Origin: an uncultured Lachnospiraceae bacterium
GTDB taxonomy: Bacteria > Bacillota > Clostridia > Lachnospirales > Lachnospiraceae
Direction: 5' to 3'
Length of the DNA stretch: 38,807 nucleotides
Assembly (NCBI GenBank): GCA_910579495.1
Contig: CAJTVD010000035.1
Coordinates: 1-38,807, forward strand
Below, piece after piece: positions 15,488 to 23,704 of this stretch. The number at the start of each line of letters is the position of its first letter. The stretch's first letter is position 1. The position numbers and the translations under genes are program-made. The notes under the pieces are model-generated. The model was not told where the DNA came from, did not search any database, and saw only the letters and a list, made by a program, of their open reading frames with translations.

Positions 15488-16003
15488 ATGCGGGATTTTT
15501 TAACTCTTTACAAACTGATTATCCTTTATACCTTAAGCCGGGTGGACTTTCCCCTGACCAAAAACCAGATCGGCGATTTCATGCTGGAAAAGGAGTTTAC
15601 TAACAGCTTCCTTACCATCCAGCAGGCAATGAACGAGCTTACGGAAGCCGGTTTTATAACTGCCAAGCCCGTCCGCAACCGCACCCAGCTTACTATCACC
15701 CCGGAGGGCAGGCAGACGCTGAACTACTTCAGGCACCAGATCAATCACGGCATTGTGGAAGACATTGACCAGTTTCTTAAGAAAAACAAATTCCGCCTGC
15801 GGGACGAGTCCTCTATCCTGGCGGACTATACCCGGAATGCCACCGGGGAATATGAAGCCCATCTGATAGCCCTTGATAAAGGGAACCCCCTGGTAGACAT
15901 TACCTTATCCGTCCCCCTTGAGGAGACTGCCGCTTCCATCTGCGACAACTGGCATCTGAAAAACCAGGAGATTTACCAATATTTAATCGGACAGCTTTTC
16001 TAA
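15488..16003 (+). CDS. DUF4364 family protein
   Basis: The 171-residue protein begins MRDFLTLYKLIILYTLSRVDFPLTKNQIGDFM, then FLTIQQAMNELTEAGFITAK and LTITPEGRQTLNYF. This is a PadR- or MarR-like winged helix followed by a C-terminal alpha/beta region, the layout of DUF4364, a family common in Clostridia. It is probably a DNA-binding regulator, but neither target nor ligand is known. AAGG lies 10 nt before the ATG. It follows the radical SAM gene by 25 bp on the same strand, so all three genes from 13277 may form one transcript. Confidence 0.85.
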   Translation: MRDFLTLYKLIILYTLSRVDFPLTKNQIGDFMLEKEFTNSFLTIQQAMNELTEAGFITAKPVRNRTQLTITPEGRQTLNYFRHQINHGIVEDIDQFLKKNKFRLRDESSILADYTRNATGEYEAHLIALDKGNPLVDITLSVPLEETAASICDNWHLKNQEIYQYLIGQLF

Positions 16004-16021
16004 GCCAAAGGAAAGCTGTCC
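15989..16021 (+). terminator. hairpin after DUF4364 gene, terminator-like
   Basis: GGACAGCTTT (15989-15998) pairs perfectly with AAAGCTGTCC (16012-16021) around a 13-nt loop that includes the stop codon. There is no good T-run after it, so it may act with Rho or protect the mRNA end rather than terminate by itself. It lies between convergent genes. Confidence 0.45.
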
Positions 16022-16043
16022 CCTGGCTGGCATCAAAAACAGG

Positions 16044-17744
16044 TTATCCTATCAGGCATTCCTTTCCCCTGAAGGCAAACCCATACTTTTTGATCTGTTT
16101 GGTGCTAAACCCTTCCGCCGCCAGCCCCGCTTCATACTGCTTTTCCTCAATCTGGGAAAGGGCATTTGCAACCGTTTCCCCCAGGTCTTTCTCCTTCAGC
16201 GGCTTGTGTACCTTAAATTCTATAATATAGGCACAGTCCTTTTCCCGGCATACCGGCGTCAGCATAATGTCATACCGCCCGAAGCCGCTTTCCCTGTTGG
16301 AGGTTATCCGGAACCTCCCTTCAAGTTCCACCATCAGCCCCAGTACAAACCCATGGTAAAACCGTTCCGGCGCATCCTCCTGTGCCGCCCCCTTTGCAAT
16401 ATCAAAACTGGAAAAACTCTGCAATGCTACCTTATTCATAAATTCATTCATGGCGTCCACGTCATTGAGCATCAGCGCCCTGATAAAATTATTATAGGAA
16501 TTCCCTGCCATTCCCCCGAACCAGCCTTTTACCATGCCCGCAAACAGGCTCCGTACTTCCATGTTGGTAAGCGCCAGCGTATATACCTTCCTTTTAAACT
16601 CACCCACACGCTCCAGCTTTTCTACCTTCAAATACCCAGTCACCAGCAGCAGGCTCCAGATTGCATGGGCATTGCCGTCCAACTGGCCAAATACCATCTG
16701 TTCTTCCACTTCCGCCCTGATGCTTTCTCCCTGCAAAAGCTTTTCCATGGCCTGTTTGATATCCGCCCCGCCGCCCTGTATCAGGGAATTGACTAATTCA
16801 TTGGAGCTTGTGTTCGCCCAATAGGTATCATACTTCCCATGTTTCCTGATAAATGAGGCAATGGACCAGGGATTATAAATGTGGGTATGCATTCCGAAGG
16901 TAAAGCCGTCATACCACCGCCTGACCTCCTGCTTCTCAGCGCTATAGCCTGCTGCATCCAGGGCTTCAAAAACCTCTTCTTCCGTAAAACCAAAAGCCGT
17001 GGCATACTCATCAGAGGAAACCGTGATCACATCCGGGTTATTCATCCCTGTGAAGATACTCTCCCTGGCAATCCTGGTAACTCCTGTAATCAGCCCTTTG
17101 TAAAGATAAGGGTTGGTTTTAAAGGTGCTGTTAAAAAGGCTACTGAAGAACTCCGCCGCTTCCTCCCAGTATCCCCCCAGCCATGCCTCCTGCATAGGGG
17201 TGTCATACTCATCCAGGATAATAATCACATCCCTCCCATAATAACGGTGCATAAAGTTTGCCATGGAACAAATGGCATCCGCCGCCACTTCCTCCCCCAT
17301 TCCCGGCTCTATGCTTCTGTAATATTTCTCCTCATTATCACTGAGCAGGCCGCATGTAAGCAAATAACTGTTCCTCTCATACAGGTCGGCAATTACCTTG
17401 GTGATCTTATACTCCATTTTTTCAAAGGAAGAAGCCTTAATCTTTGCAAAACTTAAGAATATCACAGGAAAAGTTCCCTGCAATTGCCTGTATTTTTCCA
17501 GTTTCCAGATAGCAAGCCCTTTAAACAGATCCCCCCTTTGCGCATAGGCATTTGAAAAAAAGCACTCAACCATGCTCATGTTGAGTGTTTTTCCAAACCT
17601 GCGGGGGCGTGCGATCAGGGTGACCTCCGAACCGTTTTCCCACCACTCCCTGATAAAATCTGTCTTATCAATATAAAACGCACCCTGCTCCCTTATCCTG
17701 TCAAACCGCTGTACGCCTATGTTTACCCATCTGTTCCCTTCCAT
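16044..17744 (-). CDS. AAA-ATPase-like / PD-(D/E)XK nuclease-like fusion protein
   Basis: This 566-residue protein matches a family abundant in Lachnospiraceae and Bacteroidetes: an N-terminal AAA-ATPase-like domain and a C-terminal PD-(D/E)XK nuclease-superfamily domain. Landmarks: FYIDKTDFIREWW (about 22-34), the Walker-A-like ARPRRFGKTLNMSM (about 45-58), Walker B VIIILDEYDTPMQEAWLGGYW (about 173-193), GVTRIARESIFTGMNNP, then FGFTEEEV and RRWYDGFTFG. The C-terminal region has FYHGFVLGL, GRYDIML (metal-binding Asp) and YIIEFKVHK (the E-x-K pair). Genomes often carry many divergent copies; function is unknown, with nucleic-acid processing or defence-like roles suggested. It is alone here between the convergent DUF4364 gene and folA, which lies upstream on the same strand. 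Confidence 0.85.
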   Translation of the reverse strand: MEGNRWVNIGVQRFDRIREQGAFYIDKTDFIREWWENGSEVTLIARPRRFGKTLNMSMVECFFSNAYAQRGDLFKGLAIWKLEKYRQLQGTFPVIFLSFAKIKASSFEKMEYKITKVIADLYERNSYLLTCGLLSDNEEKYYRSIEPGMGEEVAADAICSMANFMHRYYGRDVIIILDEYDTPMQEAWLGGYWEEAAEFFSSLFNSTFKTNPYLYKGLITGVTRIARESIFTGMNNPDVITVSSDEYATAFGFTEEEVFEALDAAGYSAEKQEVRRWYDGFTFGMHTHIYNPWSIASFIRKHGKYDTYWANTSSNELVNSLIQGGGADIKQAMEKLLQGESIRAEVEEQMVFGQLDGNAHAIWSLLLVTGYLKVEKLERVGEFKRKVYTLALTNMEVRSLFAGMVKGWFGGMAGNSYNNFIRALMLNDVDAMNEFMNKVALQSFSSFDIAKGAAQEDAPERFYHGFVLGLMVELEGRFRITSNRESGFGRYDIMLTPVCREKDCAYIIEFKVHKPLKEKDLGETVANALSQIEEKQYEAGLAAEGFSTKQIKKYGFAFRGKECLIG

Positions 17745-17779
17745 ATCCGCCCCTTTGCCCCGGTTCCTTATTCCTGGGG

Positions 17780-18268
17780 CTATATTCTTTCATATTTTAA
17801 AAAGTGGTAGGTAATATCAAAGTATGTCTGCTCTTCACTGGCGGCCGTAACCTTCCATCCCGGCTCCTTGTCCAAATCCGGGAAAAAGGCATCTGCCGCA
17901 TACGCCCGGCCAATTTTCGTCACATGGGCAACCCGGCAATAGGGCAGCAGTTGGCGGTAGACGCTCTCCCCGCCTGCCACATAGATATCCCCGGGGGGAT
18001 ATTTTTCCAGCTCTGCCAGGAGCCCTTCCAGGCTGTAGGCCATCACAGCGCCCTTTACCTGAAAGCCAGGGTCTTTGGACAAGATGATATTTTTCCGCCC
18101 CCTAAGGGGCAGCCCCTGGGGGAAAGTGCTTAAGGTCTTTCTCCCCAGCACCACCACCTTTCCTGTGGTTTCCTGACGGAAAAATTTATGGTCCGCCGGG
18201 ATCCGCACCAGTAAATCCCCCCGGTTCCCAATCGCCCAGTTTTCATCTGCTGCCACTATCAGATTCAT
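17780..18268 (-). CDS. folA: dihydrofolate reductase
   Basis: DHFR reduces dihydrofolate to tetrahydrofolate with NADPH. The 162-residue protein has the expected length and order: MNLIVAADENWAIGNRGDLLVRIPADHKFFR (Met20-loop region), GKVVVLGRKTLSTFP (NADPH-binding), LRGRKNIILSKD, and IYVAGGESVYRQLLPYC (the G-G-x-x-x-Y loop). Asp27 in PADHKFF takes the substrate-binding acidic position. The WAIGNRGDLLVRIPAD loop has Leu-Val where W-x-x-P-x-D is usual, a known variation. Start: ATG at 18268, with a weak AAGG 10 nt upstream. No thyA or folC is adjacent. It may be read together with the beta-CASP gene 52 bp upstream. Confidence 0.93.
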   Translation of the reverse strand: MNLIVAADENWAIGNRGDLLVRIPADHKFFRQETTGKVVVLGRKTLSTFPQGLPLRGRKNIILSKDPGFQVKGAVMAYSLEGLLAELEKYPPGDIYVAGGESVYRQLLPYCRVAHVTKIGRAYAADAFFPDLDKEPGWKVTAASEEQTYFDITYHFLKYERI

Positions 18269-18320
18269 AGATTTATTACCTTATCTCCCTTTCCTGTGTG
18301 GGGTTAGCCTAAACAATATT

Positions 18321-19919
18321 CTATACATCCCATTTGTCACAAAGCGCCTTCACCTGGTCTGCAAACTTCGCCAGGTCTTTATTTGCCCCGCCCTCGTTTT
18401 TATGGATAACCGCAAGGAGCCTGTGTCCGGCCGCCAGCAGGCGTGTAAATACATCGGATACCGCTTTCGCCTTCTTCTTAACGGGAATTGGCTGGCCTTC
18501 GTATTCCAGCTTATTGGTGAGCAGGTTAAACACCGTACCGCTGTAAGGTGCGTATGCTTTGATGCCATATTCCCCGTTCAGGCATTCCACAAAGGACTTG
18601 CAGGCCTGGTCCTCCCCATGGACCACAAATACCTTCCGGGGTTTTTCCCCAAAACCCTGCACCCATTCCAGCAGCCCGTTTTTGTCTGCGTGGCCGGAAA
18701 GGCCGATGAGCTTGCGGATAGAAGCCCGGACGCCGATCTCTTCCCCGAAAAGCTTTACCTCATCCGTTCCCTCCACCAGGACCCTTCCTAATGTGCCTAC
18801 CGCCTGGTAGCCTACAAATAATATGGTACACTCCGGCCGCCACAGGTTATGCTTTAAATGATGGCGGATACGCCCTGCCTCGCACATGCCGGAGGCGGAT
18901 ATGATCACCTTGGGGGTATTGTCAAAATTAATTGCCTTGGATTCCTCACTGGTAATGGAAAGCCTCAGCCCCGGGAAAGAGATCGGGTTGATCCCCGCCC
19001 TGACCATTGCCATGGCTTCCTCGTCAAAGCAGCTCCACTGGTTTTTATGGAATATGCCTGTTGCCTCCACTGCCAGGGGGCTGTCCACATACACCGGGAA
19101 GCCCTCATGCCCCCGGACCCTTCCTTCCACCTTTATTTTTCGCAGGAAGTACAAAAGCTCCTGGGTCCTTCCCACCGCAAAGGAAGGGATCACCACATTT
19201 CCGCCCCGGTCAAAAGTCTCCTGCAAAATGGAGGTAAGTTCCTTTACATAATCCGGATGTCCGCCGGGATGCAGCCTGTCCCCATAGGTGGACTCCATCA
19301 CCACATAATCTGCCTCTTGCGTATAGCTTGGGTCTTTGATTAGCGGCTGGTTTTTGTTCCCGATATCCCCGGAAAAGACAATCTTTCTGGTAGTCCCTTC
19401 CTCCGTCGCCCATACCTCAATACTGGAAGAGCCAAGCAAATGCCCTATATCTGTAAAACGGACCTTCAGCCCCTCACAAAGCTCTATTTCCTGTCCGTAT
19501 GGGCAGGGAACCAGCCTTCTGATGGCAGCGTCCGCATCTTCCATGGTATAGACAGGCTCATGGGATGAACCCTCCGCGCTTCTTCTTCCCTTGCGGTTTT
19601 TCCACTCCGCTTCCTGCATCTGGATATGGGCGCAGTCCCTTAACATAATGCTGCACAGGTCGGCGGTTGCCTCTGTGGCAAAAATCTGTCCTTTAAAACC
19701 CCTGGCCGAAAGCCTTGGGATCATCCCCGAGTGGTCCACATGGGCGTGGGTAAGCAGCACATAATCAATACATGCCTCCGCGACCGGCAGTTCACAGTTT
19801 TCAAACACATTTATTCCCTGCTCCATGCCATAATCCACCAGTATATGCTTCCCACAGGCATTCAGATAATGGCAGCTCCCCGTCACTTCATGGGCTGCCC
19901 CTACAAAAATCAGTTTCAT
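18321..19919 (-). CDS. MBL-fold beta-CASP RNA metallo-hydrolase
   Basis: The 532-residue protein has a metallo-beta-lactamase core with a beta-CASP insertion, as in CPSF73-like RNases. The metal motif TLTHAHVDHSG appears as YVLLTHAHVDHSGMIPRL (about 53-70). FTDIGHLLGSSSIEVW supplies the next His, and IVFSGDIGNKNQPL the bridging Asp. VMESTYGDR opens the beta-CASP part, followed by NVVIPSFAVGRTQELLYFL and VIISASGMCEAGRIRHHLKHNL (motifs A/B). GLSGHADKNGLLEW and KVFVVHGEDQA supply the last histidines. A C-terminal tail of about 65 residues extends past the core. It probably processes RNA in the cytoplasm. GGAGG lies 8 nt before the ATG. Confidence 0.92.
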   Translation of the reverse strand: MKLIFVGAAHEVTGSCHYLNACGKHILVDYGMEQGINVFENCELPVAEACIDYVLLTHAHVDHSGMIPRLSARGFKGQIFATEATADLCSIMLRDCAHIQMQEAEWKNRKGRRSAEGSSHEPVYTMEDADAAIRRLVPCPYGQEIELCEGLKVRFTDIGHLLGSSSIEVWATEEGTTRKIVFSGDIGNKNQPLIKDPSYTQEADYVVMESTYGDRLHPGGHPDYVKELTSILQETFDRGGNVVIPSFAVGRTQELLYFLRKIKVEGRVRGHEGFPVYVDSPLAVEATGIFHKNQWSCFDEEAMAMVRAGINPISFPGLRLSITSEESKAINFDNTPKVIISASGMCEAGRIRHHLKHNLWRPECTILFVGYQAVGTLGRVLVEGTDEVKLFGEEIGVRASIRKLIGLSGHADKNGLLEWVQGFGEKPRKVFVVHGEDQACKSFVECLNGEYGIKAYAPYSGTVFNLLTNKLEYEGQPIPVKKKAKAVSDVFTRLLAAGHRLLAVIHKNEGGANKDLAKFADQVKALCDKWDV

Positions 19920-19952
19920 ACCTTCTCCCTCCTTCCGGAACTGTCACATAAT

Positions 19953-20246
19953 TCATTCCTGGACAAATCCCTTGCCCTGCTGGCAGTAAACATAATCCAT
20001 CCGGCCATACATCTCCTTCACCGCCGTAAAGAAAATATCCCTGTCCTCCTCGCTCTCTACATCTCCATGGAAAAAAAATACCGTAACCTGATAAATATTC
20101 TCCAGCTCCTCCTTAATCGACAGCCCCAGCTCCTTGTTGGTGTCCATAAAGGCGACTATACATCCCTGGCTAGCATATTTTTCCATCTTGGAATACTCTT
20201 TCGCCCCAGTCATTCCGGCAACTACGCATACTTTTGTATCTGTCAT
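19953..20246 (-). CDS. short SDR-like Rossmann protein, catalytic half absent
   Basis: The 97-residue product aligns by eye with the first half of short-chain dehydrogenases: VCVVAGMTGAKEYSKMEKYASQGCIVAFMDTNKE (degenerate TGxxxGIG loop, then the beta-2 acidic end), VTVFFFHGDVESEEDRDIFFTAVKEMYGRMDYVYCQQG (where a normal SDR has DV...GRLDVLVNNAG). It stops there, so the S-Y-K catalytic part is missing. The glycine loop is damaged (AGMTGAKE) and NNAG is CQQG, so an enzyme is unlikely. It is either an adapted nucleotide-binding stub or a decaying gene. I prefer the ATG at 20246, with AAAGG 12 nt upstream; a TTG 45 nt earlier has no site. It lies 33 bp before the beta-CASP gene. Confidence 0.6.
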   Translation of the reverse strand: MTDTKVCVVAGMTGAKEYSKMEKYASQGCIVAFMDTNKELGLSIKEELENIYQVTVFFFHGDVESEEDRDIFFTAVKEMYGRMDYVYCQQGKGFVQE

Positions 20247-20354
20247 GACAATTATGTACCTTTCTCTGCTCGCACCGACATATTCTATCAAATTACTGTA
20301 AGCAAATTATAACATATTGGAATATGATATAGCAAACACTTAAGGCAATATCAC

Positions 20355-20942
20355 ATGACATTCTCAATTTATTTTTTAATCATACTCATTATCGTCCTTT
20401 CCATGGATGCCTTTGCGGCGGGATTATCCTATGGAATGGAAAATGTACAGGTCCCTTTTTCCTCCCTGGCCATCATCGCCCTGCTCTCCGGCAGTATGCT
20501 CACCGCCTCCCTGTTTGCAGGCAACGTGCTCCTTTCGCTGATTCCCCAGGGGCTTACAAAGGGCGTCTCCTTCCTGGTGCTCTTTTTGCTCTCCCTGTAC
20601 AAATTCTATGATGCCATCCCCTGGTTCCATAAGAAAAAGGACGGACTTACCACCGGAAACATTTCACGGAAGGTAAACAAAGAGGACAAAGCCGTTCTCT
20701 CCGGGCGGGAAGCGGCAGTGCTGGCCGCCGCCCTCTCCGTAGATAACATTTCTGCCGGGCTGTGTACCGGGACAGTATCCCTGCCTCCTATTATACTACT
20801 GCCGCTGACAACTGCAATCCATTTCCTGGCAATCCGCCTGGGACTTTTTACCGGCCAGGCACTTTCCCGGAAAAGCTCATGCCGCCTCTCCTGGCTGGGG
20901 GCTGCCATTCTCCTGGGCCTTGCCCTTTTGCGTATTGTCTGA
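20355..20942 (+). CDS. ytaF: YtaF/MntP-like sporulation membrane protein
   Basis: The 195-residue membrane protein has about six helices in two repeats. The first starts LIILIIVLSMDAFAAGLSYGMENV (SMDAFAAG motif) and the second has AAALSVDNISAGLCTG (SVDN-x-x-AG). These paired Asp-containing motifs are typical of MntP manganese exporters and of YtaF, the sporulation-linked branch found in Bacilli and Clostridia. A charged loop (about 90-115) separates the repeats. Manganese export is possible but not shown for YtaF. AAGG lies 9 nt before the ATG. Its last 66 bp overlap the end of the convergent Ca2+-ATPase gene. Confidence 0.85.
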   Translation: MTFSIYFLIILIIVLSMDAFAAGLSYGMENVQVPFSSLAIIALLSGSMLTASLFAGNVLLSLIPQGLTKGVSFLVLFLLSLYKFYDAIPWFHKKKDGLTTGNISRKVNKEDKAVLSGREAAVLAAALSVDNISAGLCTGTVSLPPIILLPLTTAIHFLAIRLGLFTGQALSRKSSCRLSWLGAAILLGLALLRIV

Positions 20943-23606
20943 TACACTGGCCTGGGCTTTTCCAAGGAGAGCCTCTGAAAGCACCAAAAGCTCATGGACC
21001 AGGATGGGCATTGCGGAAAGCAGCCCCAATATGCCCCACTCCCTAAGGCTTAACCTGCTGGTCCCAAATAAGGATACAAAATAAGGGATTTCCGTTACCA
21101 GCATCTGCAGGCAGATTCCCGCCCCAAAAGCCCCCAGCATATACAGATTGTCCAGGTGCTTCATCCGGAATACGGATTTGTTCACATCCCTCATCCCCAC
21201 CGCATGTATAAGCTGGCTCATGCCAAGGACGGTAAAGGCATGGGTCTGGGCTTTGTTCAGGACCGGGGAAAGGCGTAATATTTTTTCCAGGTTCTGCAAA
21301 GTCACCGGAAGGTTTTCTTTTACCAGCTCCTGATAGGGCACTGCCAGAAAGGCAAGGAGGCTGATCGCGCCGATCACCGCCCCATAACATAAGGTACACG
21401 CCAGCCCTCCATGGGCAAACATACTGTCAGAATTTTTCCGGGGCGGCTCCTTCATCAGGGCTTCCCCGTCATTTTTGTCCATCCCCAGGGCAAGGGCAGG
21501 GAGAGAGTCTGTGATCAGGTTGATCCACAGAATATGGCTTGCCTTCAGGGGGGTAGGGAAGCCTGCTAAAACCGCCGCCAGCATGGTGATGATCTCCCCG
21601 AAATTGGAAGAAAGCAAAAACAGGATGGTTTTGCGGATATTTTCATAAATCCCCCGGCCCTCTTTCATTGCCTTTTCAATGGTGGCAAAGTTATCGTCCG
21701 TAAGCACCAGGTCCGCCGCCCCTCTGGCCACGTCTGTGCCTTCCTTCCCCATGGCAATGCCCACATCCGCCGCCTTCAGGGATGGGGCGTCGTTTACCCC
21801 GTCCCCGGTCATTGCCACTACCTTCCCCCTGGCCTTTAGCGCTTCCACAATGCGTACCTTGTGCTCCGGGGAGACCCTGGCAAAGACACGGATCTTTTCC
21901 ACCCTCTCCCCAAATTCCCCGGGAGATAAGGCGTCAATTTCCGCCCCTGACATACATTCCAATTTTTCCTCTGCAATCCCCAGGTCCCTGGCAATGGCAA
22001 AAGCCGTATCCACATGGTCCCCTGTGATCATCACGGTGTCCACATGGGCTCCCTTAAAGCTTTGGACAGCCCCCCTTGCTTCCTCCCTGGGCGGGTCAAT
22101 CATCCCTGCCAGCCCCACAAACACCATGTTCTTTTCATCTGTCAGGTTTCCTTTCCGTTTCACTGCCACCGCCAGCACCCTAAGGGCCCGGCCCGCCATT
22201 TGGGCCACTGCCGCCTTTGCCTCGGACCTGGCCTTAGCAGAAAAGGCTGTCTCCCTGCCGTGGATCCAGACACTCTGGCATAAGTCGATCATTTCGTCGG
22301 CCGCCCCCTTCACATAGGCAATTTTCTCTGTGCCTTTCTTATGCACAGTGGTCATACGCTTTCTCTCAGAGTCAAATGCCCTTTCATCTATCCGGGGGTA
22401 TTTTCTCTGGAGCCTTTCCTTGTCCATGCCATGCTTATGGGCCATGTCAAGGAATGCCAGCTCCGTGGGGTCACCCAGCCGGTTCCCTTCTATGGAAGCA
22501 TCGTTGCACAGGGCGCTTGCCTCCAAAAAAAGGCTGTTTTTCTCCGGGTCCAGTTCTTCCTCCTTTACCATATGCCCATCCAAATAGCACTCTTTCACTG
22601 TCATCCGGTTTTTGGTGAGGGTCCCTGTTTTGTCCGAGCAGACTGTATTCACCGCCCCAAGGGTTTCCACGGAAGGCAGGCGGCGGACAATGGTTCCCAC
22701 CTTTACCATCCTGGACACACTAAGGGCAAGCACAATGGTGACAATGGCCGCCAGCCCCTCCGGCACTGCTGCCACTGCCAGGGAAATTGCCGTAAGCAGC
22801 ATGTCCCCCACATCCCGTTTCTGCAAAACCGCCACCAGGAACAAAAACACGCACACCCCAACTGCCAGAATACTAAGCAGCTTCCCTAAATCTGCAAGCC
22901 GTTTCTGTAAAGGCGTCAGCTCCCCCTTGCCGCTGCCAATCAGCCCCGCAATCCTGCCAATTTCCGTACCCATTCCTGTGGCGGTGACAATGCCCGTCCC
23001 CCTTCCATAGGAAACCGTGGTGGACATAAACGCCATGTTTACCTGGTCGCCAATGCCCCTATTTACTGCCGGCAGTCTATCGGGGCACTTGTCCACCGGG
23101 ACCGACTCCCCTGTAAGGGCAGACTCCTCCAGTTTTAAATTTACCGCTTCCAGAATCCTAAGGTCCGCAGGCACCTGCCTTCCTGCCTCCAGGAACACAA
23201 TATCCCCCGGTACAAGCTGCTCGCTGGGAATCTCATACTGCTTTCCCTCACGCAGGGCCAGGGCTTTGGGGCTTGAAAGCTTCTGCAGCGCCTCAATGGC
23301 CTTTCTTGCCTTGTCCTCCTGCATTACCCCCACTGCTGAGTTTAACAGGATCACAGTGGCTATAATGGCTGCGTCCCCTGCCTCCCCCAGGAAAAGGGAA
23401 ATGGCAATCGCCGCCATCAGAATATAAATCAGGGGGTCGTTTAACTGTTCCATAAACAGCGTAAAGACTCCTTTTTTCTTCTGTTCCTCCAGCCTGTTGG
23501 GGCCGTATTTTTCCAGCCGCTCCCTTGCCGCCGCACCGGAAAGCCCACTCTCCCGGCTGCTTTCCAGATGCTTTATTACCTCTGCTGTGTGTTGGTCTGC
23601 ATACAT
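20877..23606 (-). CDS. calcium-type P-type ATPase (P2)
   Basis: The 909-residue protein is a cation-pumping P2-type ATPase of the SERCA/PMCA group, exporting Ca2+ across the membrane using ATP. Landmarks, numbered from the chosen start: N-terminal GLSGAAARERLEKYGPN, actuator LEESALTGESVPVDK (about 160-174), helix-4 site AAVPEGLAAIVTIVLALSVSRM (PEGL at 282-285), phosphorylation DKTGTLT (Asp325), KGAADEMI, MITGDH, VAMTGDGVNDAPSLKAADVG and helix-6 WINLITDSLPALALGMD (Asn and Asp of the Ca2+ site). The start at 23606 has GGAGGG 8 nt upstream. The C-terminal tail of about 30 residues is hydrophilic. Its 3' end overlaps ytaF by 66 bp. Mn2+ transport cannot be excluded. Confidence 0.93.
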   Translation of the reverse strand: MYADQHTAEVIKHLESSRESGLSGAAARERLEKYGPNRLEEQKKKGVFTLFMEQLNDPLIYILMAAIAISLFLGEAGDAAIIATVILLNSAVGVMQEDKARKAIEALQKLSSPKALALREGKQYEIPSEQLVPGDIVFLEAGRQVPADLRILEAVNLKLEESALTGESVPVDKCPDRLPAVNRGIGDQVNMAFMSTTVSYGRGTGIVTATGMGTEIGRIAGLIGSGKGELTPLQKRLADLGKLLSILAVGVCVFLFLVAVLQKRDVGDMLLTAISLAVAAVPEGLAAIVTIVLALSVSRMVKVGTIVRRLPSVETLGAVNTVCSDKTGTLTKNRMTVKECYLDGHMVKEEELDPEKNSLFLEASALCNDASIEGNRLGDPTELAFLDMAHKHGMDKERLQRKYPRIDERAFDSERKRMTTVHKKGTEKIAYVKGAADEMIDLCQSVWIHGRETAFSAKARSEAKAAVAQMAGRALRVLAVAVKRKGNLTDEKNMVFVGLAGMIDPPREEARGAVQSFKGAHVDTVMITGDHVDTAFAIARDLGIAEEKLECMSGAEIDALSPGEFGERVEKIRVFARVSPEHKVRIVEALKARGKVVAMTGDGVNDAPSLKAADVGIAMGKEGTDVARGAADLVLTDDNFATIEKAMKEGRGIYENIRKTILFLLSSNFGEIITMLAAVLAGFPTPLKASHILWINLITDSLPALALGMDKNDGEALMKEPPRKNSDSMFAHGGLACTLCYGAVIGAISLLAFLAVPYQELVKENLPVTLQNLEKILRLSPVLNKAQTHAFTVLGMSQLIHAVGMRDVNKSVFRMKHLDNLYMLGAFGAGICLQMLVTEIPYFVSLFGTSRLSLREWGILGLLSAMPILVHELLVLSEALLGKAQASVSDNTQKGKAQENGSPQPGEAA

Positions 23607-23704
23607 AATAAATCCCTCCTGCTCTTTTATATGCAAAGACAGGAGGGATTATGACGCCCATTATTTGATTTAAAAAGGTATATGCCCTTTCCGGCAGGAC
23701 GTTC

